This document shows, in pieces, positions 19,102 to 28,799 of a stretch of DNA of 64,000 nt. Numbering within the stretch: the stretch's first letter is position 1; every line of letters begins with the position of its first letter. Both the position numbers and the translations under genes were made by a program. Source of the stretch: Prorocentrum cordatum (lineage: Eukaryota > Sar > Dinophyceae > Prorocentrales > Prorocentraceae); contig CAUYUJ010014351.1 of the NCBI GenBank assembly GCA_963575745.1, forward strand, positions 15,001 to 79,000. The letters are read 5' to 3'. The notes under the pieces were generated by a model, which was given only the letters and a program-made list of their open reading frames with translations, was not told the DNA's origin and ran no database searches.

Positions 19102-19806
19102 ATGTCAGCCTTTCGACAGCATGTCCATTATCACATGCCAGGTCGTGCAGATTTCGCGGACGGATTCCACGGGTCAGCCCTAGTCAGCTACAACGCTGGG
19201 ATTAGCGCGTGCGAGAAAGTCACACTGTGGCAGCAGGCCTTGTCGCTGCTCGACGAGATGCGGGAGGTGAAATTAGAGCTCGACATCATCAGCTACAGCT
19301 CTGGGATCAGCGCATGCGAGAAGGGAGAGCAGTGGCAGCGGGCTTTGGCGCTGCTCATCGACATGCGGGAGGCTGTATTGGAGCCCGACACCATCAGCTA
19401 CAACGCTGGAGTCAGCGCGTGCGAGAAGGGCGAACAGTGGCAGCAGGGTTTGGCGCTTCTCAGGGAGATGTGGGAGGCGAAGCTGGAACCTAACGTCATC
19501 AGCTACAACGCCGGGATCAGAGCGTGTCAGAAAAAGGGGCAGTGGCATTGGGCCTTGTCGCTGATCAGCGAAATGTGGGAGGCGAGTGTAGAGCCCGATG
19601 CCATTAGCTACAGCGCTGGGGTCAGTGCATGCGCGAACGGCGCGCGGTGTCTTCAAGCATTATCGTTGCTCAGAGAAATGCAATTGATAATATTTGGTCC
19701 TGGCTTCACTGCCGATGTGTTTGTGATCAACATGAGCGAACAAGGCAGGCAATGGAAGCAGGTGTTGCCGTTAGTCACGGAGGTACGCGACTCCATCATT
19801 GCATAA
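19102..19806 (+). CDS. P-class pentatricopeptide repeat protein
   Basis: 234 residues from ATG 19102 (MSAFRQHVHYH) to TAA 19804-19806. Five 35-residue repeats run in perfect 105-base register, with AGCTA of 'SY' at 19186, 19291, 19396, 19501 and 19606. Repeats 2-4 are cleanest (ISYSSGISACEKGEQWQRAL; ISYNAGVSACEKGEQWQQGL; ISYNAGIRACQKKGQWHWAL), each ending EPDT/EPNV/EPDA. Repeat 5 decays after LLREM, and a sixth is a relic (GRQWKQVLPLVTEVRDS). PPR proteins bind RNA as helical solenoids, mostly in organelles. Target unknown, and no transit peptide is clear. The start is the first in-frame ATG, and the frame is open upstream to at least 18712. The protein is short for the family and may itself be a recent pseudogene. 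Confidence 0.8.
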   Translation: MSAFRQHVHYHMPGRADFADGFHGSALVSYNAGISACEKVTLWQQALSLLDEMREVKLELDIISYSSGISACEKGEQWQRALALLIDMREAVLEPDTISYNAGVSACEKGEQWQQGLALLREMWEAKLEPNVISYNAGIRACQKKGQWHWALSLISEMWEASVEPDAISYSAGVSACANGARCLQALSLLREMQLIIFGPGFTADVFVINMSEQGRQWKQVLPLVTEVRDSIIA

Positions 19807-20290
19807 TGCAGTGGAGAAGCGTTGTATGGACATGGATGTTGAGATTCTTGATCGGCCCCATATGGCGCCCTGCTGTGTACTGGTGCACACAGATTGTGAC
19901 GCCCGCCGCGCACCTGAAGTCCGAGCAGTAGTTGCAACGGTAGCCCTCTCATGGAAGAGGATGCTGGATTCAGAGCAAAGATTATTTCATGCACGACTTC
20001 TACGGGACGTCGTCTTCCACGGAGTTGCAGGCAAAGCAATATGTGGGGCAGACGCGAACATGGTTTACATTACATGGAGCGCCGTGGAAAGTCTCATTGG
20101 AGTTGTATCTTGCGTTGGCTCAGGATCGCCACCGCGGAAAAGGTTTCGACCCGTTGCAATGCTGAGATCAGCGCGTGCGCGAAAGGTGCGAGATGTTTGA
20201 GGCTGCATCGCCGTTCAGCGAAAGCTTTGAGAGGGGAATGAACAACACAGATGTCACCACCTACTGAGTTGTAAGCGGCACGCGCAGCAA
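19807..20290 (+). pseudogene. decayed PPR tail downstream of the gene
   Basis: After the stop, other frames show NAEISACAKGARC (about 20155-20195), matching YNAGVSACANGARC of repeat 5, and later GTRSKACNG/GSRC (20276-20310), matching QGRQWKQVL at base level (GGCATGCAATGGAAGCAGGT). The original gene therefore continued further and was broken by frameshifts near 19800 and beyond. The intervening 19830-20140 has no clear PPR match. Confidence 0.5.
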
Positions 20291-20329
20291 GGCATGCAAT
20301 GGAAGCAGGTGCTGACGCTACTCAGTCAC

Positions 20330-20347
20330 CCACACACACACTCCACC

Positions 20348-20418
<71 letters not shown>

Positions 20419-20511
20419 TTTCTCTCTGTCTCTCTCTCTCTCTCTCTTGTTCTCTCTCTCTCTCAGACACACACATACACACACACGCACGCAGGCACGC
20501 ACGCAGGCACG

Positions 20512-20554
<43 letters not shown>

Positions 20555-20560
20555 TTCAAC
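20330..20560. repeat. (CA)n and (TC)n microsatellites
   Basis: CA repeats (20348-20414, 20510-20552), a TC run (20418-20465) and ACGCACGCAGGC variants. They begin directly after the PPR relic. Confidence 0.98.
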
Positions 20561-21400
20561 GTCGCGGCCCTGCGCGCGGCGACAGGTCGGAGAAGGTCGT
20601 AAAGCAGCGAACGTGCGCGCGCGACTAGGAACGCCCGAGCCCTCAGAGACCGCTTAGGGTCCCGCAACGGCTGGCAGCCAAAAGCACACACACACACTGC
20701 ATTTGGAGATTGCTAGCCATCCGAGTACAGGGGGCGGCCAAGTCCGAGTAGTGGCCGCAAGGACGGGGCAACGCAACGTGTGGAAGCGAGTCCTTCTCCT
20801 CCTGCCTTGTCCTCTTCGTCATCTCTCCCGGTCTTCCTCCCCATATACATCCCTTTCTCGGCCCCCTCTCCCCGTCTCCATCTCTTCCTCTCCCTCTTCG
20901 TCATTTCCTTTTGATTCATCATCACCACCACCACCACCATCATCATCGTCCTCATCCTCCTCAACATGACCATCAGCATCACCATCCCCAGCAATTCTGG
21001 CTCAAGGCCAAGACGGTTGCTTCATATCTGCTTGTGCGGGGGCAAGCTCCCCTTCCCAATCCTCAGTCGGCTTCATGCGCTTGCAGCAACAAACAAGGGT
21101 GAGCTGCCACCCACTCCAGCGTACATATCCTTTTGGCCTTGCTGGCGGCCTTCCATATCTTCGCGGTCGGCTCTCATCAGGATTGCCACGCACTAGGTAT
21201 TTCCGTGTTGAACGGTCCCGTCCTGGTCGAAGCTTCACGGCGCAATTCTATCATATGGTTTCAAGCGGCAGCAACAGATCCAGTTCTTCGAGTCCCACGC
21301 AATGCCCCAGAAGATGCAGAACCAGGCGCAGAAGTGGGGAGGCAAGCGGCTCCCACAGTGATATAGGAGATCGCGTTCCTTCGACACCAATGGCTAGCAG
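20561..21400. other. mixed low-complexity upstream of the LINE
   Basis: Unassigned to about 20780, then TC-rich and CAT/CAC triplet runs (20905-20990). At 20987-21007 the text AGCAATTCTGGCTCAAG resembles the 3' part of the dinoflagellate SL (about 17 of 21 positions over the whole motif). 21010-21400 may be the LINE 5' region but shows no domain. Confidence 0.35.
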
Positions 21401-21417
21401 AGAACCCCGCCGCCGGG

Positions 21418-22235
21418 ATGGCAGGGACTGGCATGATGACAGAAAATCGACGACAGCGACATGACGACAGCGACAGCCATGTTCGAGACAGGGATCGTGA
21501 CAAACAGCTTGCTGATACCTCGGGGGGCCCTGCTATTCGGACTCAACAACAACAGCGTGCGCAACAACTATCGGACGAACAACGGCTGGTACAAGGGTTC
21601 GAGGACTCCGCCACCTTCGCTAATGAAGAACGGCCGCGAAACTCCTCCTCAGCATCGCGATCCGTGAGGAACACCGTCATCGGCTACGCGGGTGGATACC
21701 CCCGTTGTTGGACAAGGAGGACATCCAATTTTTTCCGCCAGCTCCACCTACACCAGGCTCAGAACTCTCCCTTGAACAGCGCTTCACCGACGTTTTCCAA
21801 GCGCAAATGTAGCTCGCCACCACTCGGCTTAATGCAGAAGCTAGTTCTCTCGTTAAACGAGCTCCAACGGCATTGCATGGAGAACAACAAGTGGCTCTGG
21901 GACAATTTAGACAAGAGGGTTCGCGCATCGATGGCTTGGGCACTACCGACAGGGAGCTCAACCAACGCTCCTTCGCGGCAGAGCACGAACATCAACGACG
22001 ATGCGCAGACGTGGAACGCATTCAGGCGTCGTTGGTCATGGCTGGGGCTACCCTGCTCCCTCTGTGCATGGCCGCTCTGGTCGTCTGGGATAGACCACCA
22101 GACCCACACCTGCACATCACCGGGGTTCCGTCTGCCACTCAGCCTGACGAGGTTCGACGAGCATTGGGCCCCTGGATGACAGCAGCTGGAGTGGCGTTAT
22201 CCGACATGGAATTGGTCGGGGACGTTCCAGCGTGA
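21418..22235 (+). pseudogene. LINE ORF1-like segment
   Basis: Two frames join here: an Arg/Gln-rich hydrophilic stretch (21418 onward) and, at 21873-22235, a helical part (RCADVERIQASLVMAG) followed by WDRPPDPHLHITGVPSATQP, DEVRRALGPW and GDVPA (22086-22232). 'DRPPDP' followed by a V..AL.PW segment is reminiscent of the RNA-binding region N-terminal to the endonuclease in dinoflagellate LINE proteins (from memory). A later frame at 22480-22660 has VHRLGINKQSSTIELQRRF. Broken by at least two frameshifts. Confidence 0.5.
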
Positions 22236-22739
22236 CGAATACTCTTACGAGTCTCGGGAGGACCAGCAGCCTTTTCTCAGAGTGTATCACCGGCAGGGAT
22301 CATACGCACATGAGGGCAGTAGAGAAAATTTACAGCGAACAGCACGAATAATGCCATCATTCCGCCATGCACCACCTCAGACAAGCTCCAAAGCAACTTC
22401 GGCGCGAACTTCCAACAAAATGATTGGTCCGCATGCCTACTGAGCGACATGCCGACCACTTGTTCCGCAAAGTTGGCGATAACGGGATCGCATCCTTCGA
22501 CGATGTCCCCATTGCCCCGGCGGAGGTCGGCGACAAAGTTGCGGCCGCCACACAACTTCGCTGGGATGGAGCCGCAGTTCATCGATTGGGCATCAACAAA
22601 CAGAGCAGCACCATTGAACTCCAACGACGATTTCGGGCTTCTGATATTCCAACGCGGTCGATCCAGCACAGGCTAGAACCCTTGGATAGAGCGAACAACG
22701 CGAGGAGGTGCCCGAATAAATCCGTCGAACGCTCGTGGC

Positions 22740-23335
22740 TTGTGCCGCTACAAAGATTGTCGCCATCGCCTCAAGCCTCTGAAGTTTGTGCGCCACGCGA
22801 AGATGGGCGCGCCCATTCTCGACCGGGAGACGCACTGCGTCCGACAACGACTGGAGTTGCTCATCAGCAGTTCCCCGCACCACTACAAGGTCTCCCACTT
22901 TCGGGCATCACGAGCCCTAGTGAAGATCATGAATGTTCACAACTGTGACATCTCGCCCGCTGACAAGCCGACCGCTACCTGTTCCTGGCGTGCACTGGTA
23001 GATTGGAAAGGAGGAACCTCCCACCGGGACTTCCGTTGCCACGGGCGATTTCAACATCAGGGAGGGAGTGCCACTTAAGCGACGACGACCCGCTGCCATC
23101 GTCTGCCCTGCTACCTGGCGCTCGCATCTACCAACCTGGCGAAGCTTTCCGGCGTTCGCTCTCTGATCCTACTCAGGGGGCGCCGACGCACTTTAGCAGG
23201 CAGCACTCGGCGGCCTCGGCGATTGACCGCATCTTCATCTGCACTGGGGAACACTACCTGCACGACTCGGACATCTTTCGCACCATCGACGCGGACCCCA
23301 TGGAAAAGTCGCAGGCCAGGCTCAGCGATCACTCG
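22740..23335 (+). pseudogene. LINE endonuclease (EEP/APE-like) domain, frameshifted
   Basis: Motifs in order: IMNVHNCDIS (22926-22955, the beta-strand before the catalytic region), GDFN (23044-23055, phase 1, the conserved Asp/Asn catalytic pair), SAIDRIFI (23216-23239) and SDH (23324-23332, catalytic Asp-His). They fall in three different phases, so indels lie between 22955 and 23044 and between 23055 and 23216. The domain nicks target DNA in active elements; here it cannot be made as one protein. Confidence 0.8.
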
Positions 23336-24129
23336 ATCGCGCACCTCACGCTGAGGAGCAAGGCACCAGCAAACGCCGATGATCAGCACCCCAGATGTGG
23401 TGTTCACCGACGCATGGCCGAACTGCTGCACCCGACCTCGAGCGCCTCTCCCCCGTGCTACCTACACGGGTAATACATGAGTTGTTTTGCTGGAGGCGGC
23501 CAAGCAACCCATGGATGAGTTCACTCGGCTACCCTGCCGCGAAGGAGACAGGCGAGCGCGCGGCGGGCGCAATATTACTTCACGCAGCATCTCAAGGGCC
23601 GCACAGAGGCAAGTTACCAAGCTGGCAGCTCTACTCTCTTCATCTACGGACGATGGAAAGCGCCACTTATGTGCTCAAGAGGAAATTACACGACTACATT
23701 CACATGACGCGCTTCGAAGGCAGTTCAGGTCGACGCGCGCAGCAGCGCCGGGCGCCAACCAACCACGCACCGCCCAATGCGCGGGCGACCACCAAGCTGC
23801 TGTGGCACACTTCAAATAGACCAAGGCTATTCGCAAAGAGCTATGATGTCAAAACCGAGGGGCCGCCGTCCTTTTCCAGCAGGGATGCGACCTGGGCACG
23901 CCCTTGAGGACGCCCCTCGAAGGTCCCAGAAGCCCCCCGCACTTTCCGGCCCATGGTCTCTCGGGCGCAACCGGCGGACAAAACAGGAGATTCAGACGCA
24001 CCTCGACAGGCGCTTCGCGGCCTTGAGCATGGCCGACATTGCAACTCCCAGCGTTGAAGATCGAAAACGCACACTCCAGCGCGTACGTCACAGTGCCCCT
24101 GGTCTCATAGGTCCCCCCACATGGCCTCA

Positions 24130-24170
24130 CACAGCCCTGTTGGACGCACACAGTCCAACAGGGCTCTGTG
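24130..24170. other. hairpin just before the RT core
   Basis: CACAGCCCTGTTGGA (24130-24144), a 9-base loop, then TCCAACAGGG CTCTGTG (24154-24170), complementary except for a two-base bulge. It lies inside the LINE at the start of the PGRSLSGN motif. Confidence 0.75.
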
Positions 24171-24957
24171 CCAGGTAGGAGCTTGTCGGGCAACATTTTG
24201 AGGATCGAAACAGCGGCGCGCCGAGCCATCATCCACGAGTGCGAAGTAGAAAACGCCCCGGTCTTCGTCGTTTTTGACATGGCCGCTGCATCCCCGCCCT
24301 TGGGGCGCAACTGGCTGCCGTCAGTCCTCGAGAGCTTTGGCCCCCAACAGGTCACATCAATCCAGCTGCTTCCTTGTATTTCGGTCACCCGAAATTTTCC
24401 GAGATATAGGGATCTCTGCAGTTTCTGTATTATTGCCCAGTAGGAGTAACGCAGGGATATCCAGTATGAGGCTCGGTCTGGGCCATGGCGATGGACCCGA
24501 TCTTACGTCGTCTGGCGGGGGGGAGTCCCGTCGTCGGCTTTCGGCGAGTGTCCGGGGAAGGTCGTAGGACGCGTTGGCGATGCAGGGCTGGCGCGGCCCC
24601 GCCTATAGGATCTGATTAGGGCCTACCCAGTTTCTGAGCGCGCGGAGACTCGTGCACGTTCGAAATTGTAAACAAACAAGACAGTGGTTGTGCCTGCGTA
24701 GGCAGGGCTCACCCTCGAGCTTTCCGTGCTTCTCTGCAGGTGCACACAACCCGTTAGGCGGATATACTGATCAGCCCGCATGCCAAATATCTTGGCCGTC
24801 AGTTCGGTCCACGTGCGACAGAACAGCTCATCTGGGCTGAAGTGGCTCCCGAATGTTGGATTCGCTCTTCCGAAACCCCTCGCATTGAATGTCCCACCAG
24901 CGTGATCATCGTGCTGTACACGAGCACTGCTCTGTCCACGCTGAGTTATCTAGCTTA
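24168..24957 (+). pseudogene. LINE reverse transcriptase, frameshifted
   Basis: VPGRSLSGNILRIE (24168-24209), then VVFDMAAASP (24264-24299; motif A, with the catalytic Asp and the family's FDxxAAFPSL pattern changed to ASPPL). A frameshift follows, then GVTQGYPV (24443-24466), an in-frame TGA, and GSVWAMAMDPILRRL (motif B pattern QGxPxSGxLFAxxxDP). The YADD-type motif C is not recognisable. KYLGRQFGPRATEQLIWAEV (24785-24844) and TALSTLSYLA (24925-24954) match the post-catalytic YLG..GP and vLSY segments. Dead. Confidence 0.85.
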
Positions 24958-24979
24958 ACTATATTCACTGATTCGTTCT

Positions 24980-25790
24980 GTGGTCTTCAAAGAGAAATTT
25001 GCTCTGCACAGAATACCACGGCTGCCGCCGAGTACATTCCGCAAGGCAGACCTGCTCGCTTTCAAGACACACAAGATTGTTGCCCCTGCGTCTGCCCTCA
25101 TCATGGGTGCGTCGAGCTTGCGGCGATGCGCCTATCACACTCTCGGGGGATGGCAGCAGCAGCTCGGTGAGTGGTCCGAAACGGTGGCGCCATCGCGCCC
25201 CCTCGTAGAGCGGCCGCAAGGCATGCGCAGCGCGCCCTGCTGCAGGATCGGCCAGGGCATCCTTCAGCGATTTCAATCCATCCTGCGCGGGCCGCCGCTC
25301 CGTAGGATTTCTAAACGCCAGTGGGACGAGGGGCAGCAGATGGCTCGCCATGAGCAGGCCGCCGCCCTCGCCAATACACGCAAGCCGAAGGTACAACGGA
25401 TTTTCTCCTCGCTCCGAGCCTCCCTCTACCCACCCGTATTCGAATTTGCTGTCACCAAGCGTTTCCGAGCTCGGGGCCTGGTGGACGCATTCAGCGGCAC
25501 GGTTGCGGAGCGCTGGAATGATTGGATGGCCACGCTCCGACTGCAGAAGCGTGCCTCGCAGTGGACGCTTCTAAAGACATTCGCGGGCGGCTGAACAACC
25601 CCCCATCGCATGCATGCGTGCGCGTGTGCGTGGGGGGGGTCAGCTGTCTCTTTGGACGCAAGGGCGCCACAGAGCCCATGTCCCACTACTTCTCCTGCCC
25701 CGTTCTCTGTGAGCGTCTCTCCTTGTTTTCTTCTCCCCAATTAATACGAGGCCTCGGAGCCAACAACGAATGCAACAGCGCATCCTGCGC
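24980..25790 (+). pseudogene. LINE C-terminal region with Cys/His motif
   Basis: A long frame (24980-25594) carries on in the phase of RT motif B, with helical, Arg-rich text (YPPVFEFAVTKRFRARGLVD). After a +2 phase change, CLFGRKGATEPMSHYFSCPV at 25645-25704 has the CxxG..HYF.C spacing of the zinc-binding tail of many LINE ORF2 proteins. One Cys of a C2HC set is replaced (FGRKG). No function is expected. Confidence 0.65.
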
Positions 25791-26444
25791 ACTCTGCCGC
25801 TGTGCCGCGATTCGCCCAGGTGTGTTCTCATTCCATACGTATCACAAGCTGAAGGCATCGCTCGGCCATGGGGAGATTGCTGAATTTCAGCAACAAAGCG
25901 CCGCGGTAGCCGCTGCAGTGCACGCCACTGTCCTTTTAAGCGAGACTGGCGGGAGCGCGCCTTCAGTTACGGTCGATCATCATCCTCATCATCATCCTCA
26001 TCAGAATAAGCAAGACTTGTCATCCGCATCAACACCATCACCAGTACCCATCATCAGAGCACTCGTCATGCATCATCCACCATCCCCCTCCATTCATGTG
26101 TTCCTTCCCTCCTCTTCGTCGTCCTCGTCCTCCTCGTCCTCGTCTGCCTCTTCTCCCTCTCCCTGTCCTCCCCCTCCTCTTCCGATGCGCACTGTAGACG
26201 CAGGAGGTCCCAAATATCGGAAAGAGCGTGTTCTACCGCTGCTGGCGGAAAACCGGGGGGGTTCACTACCGGTTCGAACCCCTCCCCCCCCCCCCCCCAC
26301 CGAACCCTCCCCCCCCCCCCCCCCCCCAGCTCATCATGAAAAAGGGGGGGGGTCACTACCGGTTCGAACCCCTCCCCCCCCCCCCCCTCGAAAACCGGGG
26401 GGGTCACTACCAGTTCGACCCCCCCCCCCCTCGAAAACCGAGTG

Positions 26445-27110
26445 GGGGTGCGGACAGTGGTGGGGACGGTGTTGGTGGGGACAGTGGTGAGGGGATAGCG
26501 GGACAGTGGTGGGGACAGTGGGACAGTGGGACAGTGGTGGGGACGGTAGTGGTGGGGACAGTGGTGGGGACAATGGTGGGAACAGGGGGGACAGTGGACA
26601 GTGGTGGTGACGGTGGTGGTGGGGACAGTGGTGTGGGGACAATGGGAATGAGGTGGAAACAGTGGGACAGTGGAGGGTACAATGGTGGTGGGGACAGTGG
26701 TGAAGGCGGTGGCGAGGACGGCGGTGGGACAATGGGACAGAGGTACAGTGGGGACAGTGGTGGGGACAGTGGGGACAGTGGTGGGAACAGTGGGACAGCT
26801 CAGTGGGACAGCGGAGGAGTCAGTGGGACAGTGGGGACAGTGGGGATAGTCGGGCAGTGGTTGGGGCCGTGGAGACAGTGGGGAGAGTGGAACCGTGGTG
26901 GGAACAGTTCTGGGGACAGCGGGGACAGTGCGACAGTGGTGGGGCCACTGGTGGGGACAGTAGGGGCGGTGGTGGAACCAGTGGGGACAGCGGTGGTGAG
27001 GACAGTGGTGCTGGGAACACCAGTGGGGGATGTGATGCGGACGGTGGTGGGGACCGGGAGTCGTTTGCTGGCGGTGAGTGGGGAAACAGTGGGGACAGCG
27101 GTGGTTGCAG
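26445..27110. repeat. ACAGTGGGGACAGTGGTGGGG minisatellite
   Basis: Variable units of ACAGTGG(TGG)GG and ACAGTGGGACAGTGG, about 9-12 bases each, over some 650 bases. Open in forward phases without any protein signal. Confidence 0.95.
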
Positions 27111-27242
27111 GTGGGTGCTGGGAAGACCGGAAGTGGGGGATCGAACTGGTAGTGCGGTTTCCGAGCGGGAAGGGAATTCGAACCGGTAGTGGCCCCCGTT
27201 TGGTTTTCGAGCGGGAAGGGTGGGGGGAAGGGGGAAGGGGCC

Positions 27243-27415
27243 GGTGGAGGGGGGGGGGGGGGGGGGGTGGGGGGGGGGGGGGGGGTGGGGGGGGGGGGGG
27301 GGGGGGGGAGGGGGGGGGGGGGGTGGGGGGGGGGGGGAGGGGTGGGTGGGTGGGGGGGGGGGGGGGGGGGTGGGGGGAGGGGTTAAGCATGGGGGGGGAT
27401 TTTCGAGGGGGGGGG
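27243..27415. repeat. poly-G tract
   Basis: Long G runs broken by single T or A, mirrored by C runs at 26278-26440. It could fold into G-quadruplexes and may be a sequencing hot spot for length errors. Confidence 0.95.
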
Positions 27416-27513
27416 GGGGCGACCCCCGGGCTCCGGAGGAAAAGGTTGGCAATTTTCCACAGTAAAGCGGCGGTGGATCACGCTCTGTCAAATATCGAAA
27501 CGTCCGAACCCCT

Positions 27514-27514
<1 letters not shown>

Positions 27515-27549
<35 letters not shown>

Positions 27550-27590
27550 TCGCACACGCACACGCACACACGCACACACGCACACAAAGC
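27515..27590. repeat. (CA)n / ACGCACACGC microsatellite
   Basis: Pure CA followed by ACGCACACGCAC variants, directly outside the right arm of the foldback element. Confidence 0.95.
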
Positions 27591-28610
27591 ATGGAAGATG
27601 ATGGAAGCCCATTCTTGTCATGAGGTGATCGCGCGCATCCCCGAAAGATAGAAGTCAAGTAGTTCAGAGGCCAAGAACTTTTCTTATGTTGCAGCAAGCA
27701 CAAATGCCGCGCACCGACGGCGCGTTGGCAAGAGCTGGAAAGAACTACGACATGTACACGTGGGATGGCGCGCACTGAAAAAAAGGCTATGAAAAGCCGG
27801 GTTGGAAGCGCTTCTTCGGAGAACGCGAAGGTAAGTTGCAGCCTTTGGAGAGGGGGGACCCAGCCAAGGAGGAGCGGAAGGGCGAAAGGGAGGCTTCAAG
27901 ACACCATGATGAGCGGCCGTTTGTTTCTGCACCTGCGGGTCTTGAAGCAACGATCGGGAGGTGTTTTTCGCGAAGGTCACAGCCTGAACGTGCATGCAAA
28001 ATGCGTGCGCTCCAGAGGGCGCAGGCGCCCCAGAGGGCACAGGCGCCCCCACGCGTCCAGGGCTGCTCCAGCCCTCGCGCAGAATGCGACGGATTCGCCC
28101 GCGTTTGAAGACGACGGTTCTTGGCAAATTCACGGACTCCCCGCGGGCCAGCATGCCACGAAAGAGCTGTAGCTGCGATGGGCATAATGACCGTCGGCGG
28201 AGGCTTGCCACCGCCTGCACATCAGCATCGCCGACGCGAGACAGCAAGGCAAATCGTGTTTTGAACATGTTGCGTCTGCGTTTCGCCCGGGAGTTCTCAG
28301 GCCCATGTCAGCCGGACTGCAGATCGGCCTGGCGAGAGCCACCACCCTTGGCAGCTGCAGCAGCAGCTGCACGTGGCTCAGAGGGGGGCCCTGCGTTTGC
28401 AGCGCGCCGCGGGCGGGGGGGCGAGGTCGGGGAAGCGCAGAAGGGAGAGGACCCCCAGCAGGAGCGGCAAACCGATGGAGTCGTTCCCCGCGGAAGCGGA
28501 AGGGCGCGAGGGGTGGTGCCGAACTTGGGGCGCTGGGCGCGCAGACTCGTCCTGGGCGCGGTGAGGGCAGGCATGAGGCTGGCAATCGCCGGCGAGGTTC
28601 CCCCTCCCGT
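27591..28610. other. largely unique sequence, no gene called
   Basis: A 194-codon minus frame (27684-28268, MFKTRFALLSRVGD start) is open but shows no family. It has proline/serine-rich text (GAPAPSGAHA) over a GCGCAGGCGCCCCAGAGG repeat. The plus strand has GAAGGTAAGTTG at 27827, a possible splice donor. Neither is enough for a gene call. Confidence 0.25.
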
Positions 28611-28735
28611 CTCCTCCTCCTCCTCCTCCTCCTCTCCTCCTCCTCCTCCTCCTCCTCCTCCTCCTCCTCCTCCTCCTCCTCCTCCTCCTCCTCCTCCTCC
28701 TCCATGCCTCCCTCCCTCCCTCCCCTCCCTCCCTC
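28611..28735. repeat. (TCC)n tract
   Basis: Nearly pure TCC, ending in CTCCCTCCCTCC and CCTCCTGATGTTTCTT. The same exit text (CTCCCTCCTGATGTTTCTT) follows the TCC tract at 29285-29510, so the two tracts and their right flanks are related. Confidence 0.95.
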
Positions 28736-28799
28736 CTGCTCCCTCCTGATGTTTCTTTTCCTCTGGGAAGCAAGGAACTCTTCACGTCGAGCTCCTCTA

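Larger units (their letters stand above)
21400..25960 (+). mobile_element. degenerate non-LTR retrotransposon (LINE)
   Basis: Plus-strand order matches a LINE: ORF1-like segment, AP-type endonuclease, reverse transcriptase, thumb/connection region, and a C-terminal Cys/His motif. All segments occur in the expected order but in changing frames with internal stops, so the element is dead. Codon context is less GC-extreme than the flanking repeats. Borders are approximate: the left is set where the Arg/Gln-rich frame begins, the right where similarity to a LINE tail ends. No poly(A) or target-site duplication was seen. Confidence 0.8.
26211..27505. mobile_element. foldback (inverted-repeat) element with minisatellite core
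   Basis: Outer arms: ATATCGGAAAGAGCGTGTTC then TACCGCTGCTGG (26214-26245) against the complement of 27440-27497 (ATATTTGACAGAGCGTGATCC then ACCGCCGCT). Inner arms: three units of GAAAACCGGGGGGG.TCACTACCGGTTCGAACCCC on the left (26248-26440), two inverted units on the right (27139-27215). Poly-C lies left and poly-G (27243-27385) right. The centre, 26445-27110, is an ACAGTGGTGGGG minisatellite. No transposase. Order and polarity fit a foldback element. Confidence 0.6.

Noticed and set aside
20330-20560. ORFs of Thr/His or Cys/Val in CA microsatellites, and similar frames in CT repeats at 35.9, 37.3, 38.2 and 40.1 kb
   Set aside because: Dinucleotide repeats read as open frames; no flanking protein signal.
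22277-22669. Minus-strand ORF of 130 codons, and further minus ORFs at 23.1-24.4 kb
   Set aside because: They are antisense to plus-strand LINE motifs that match known domains.
26248-26440. tRNA genes suggested by GGTTCGAACC
   Set aside because: Only a T-loop-like phrase is present; no acceptor, D or anticodon stems can be formed around it.
27684-28268. 194-codon minus frame as a gene
   Set aside because: No family signal; part of it is a GGCGCC-rich short repeat; kept only as a note on the unassigned region.
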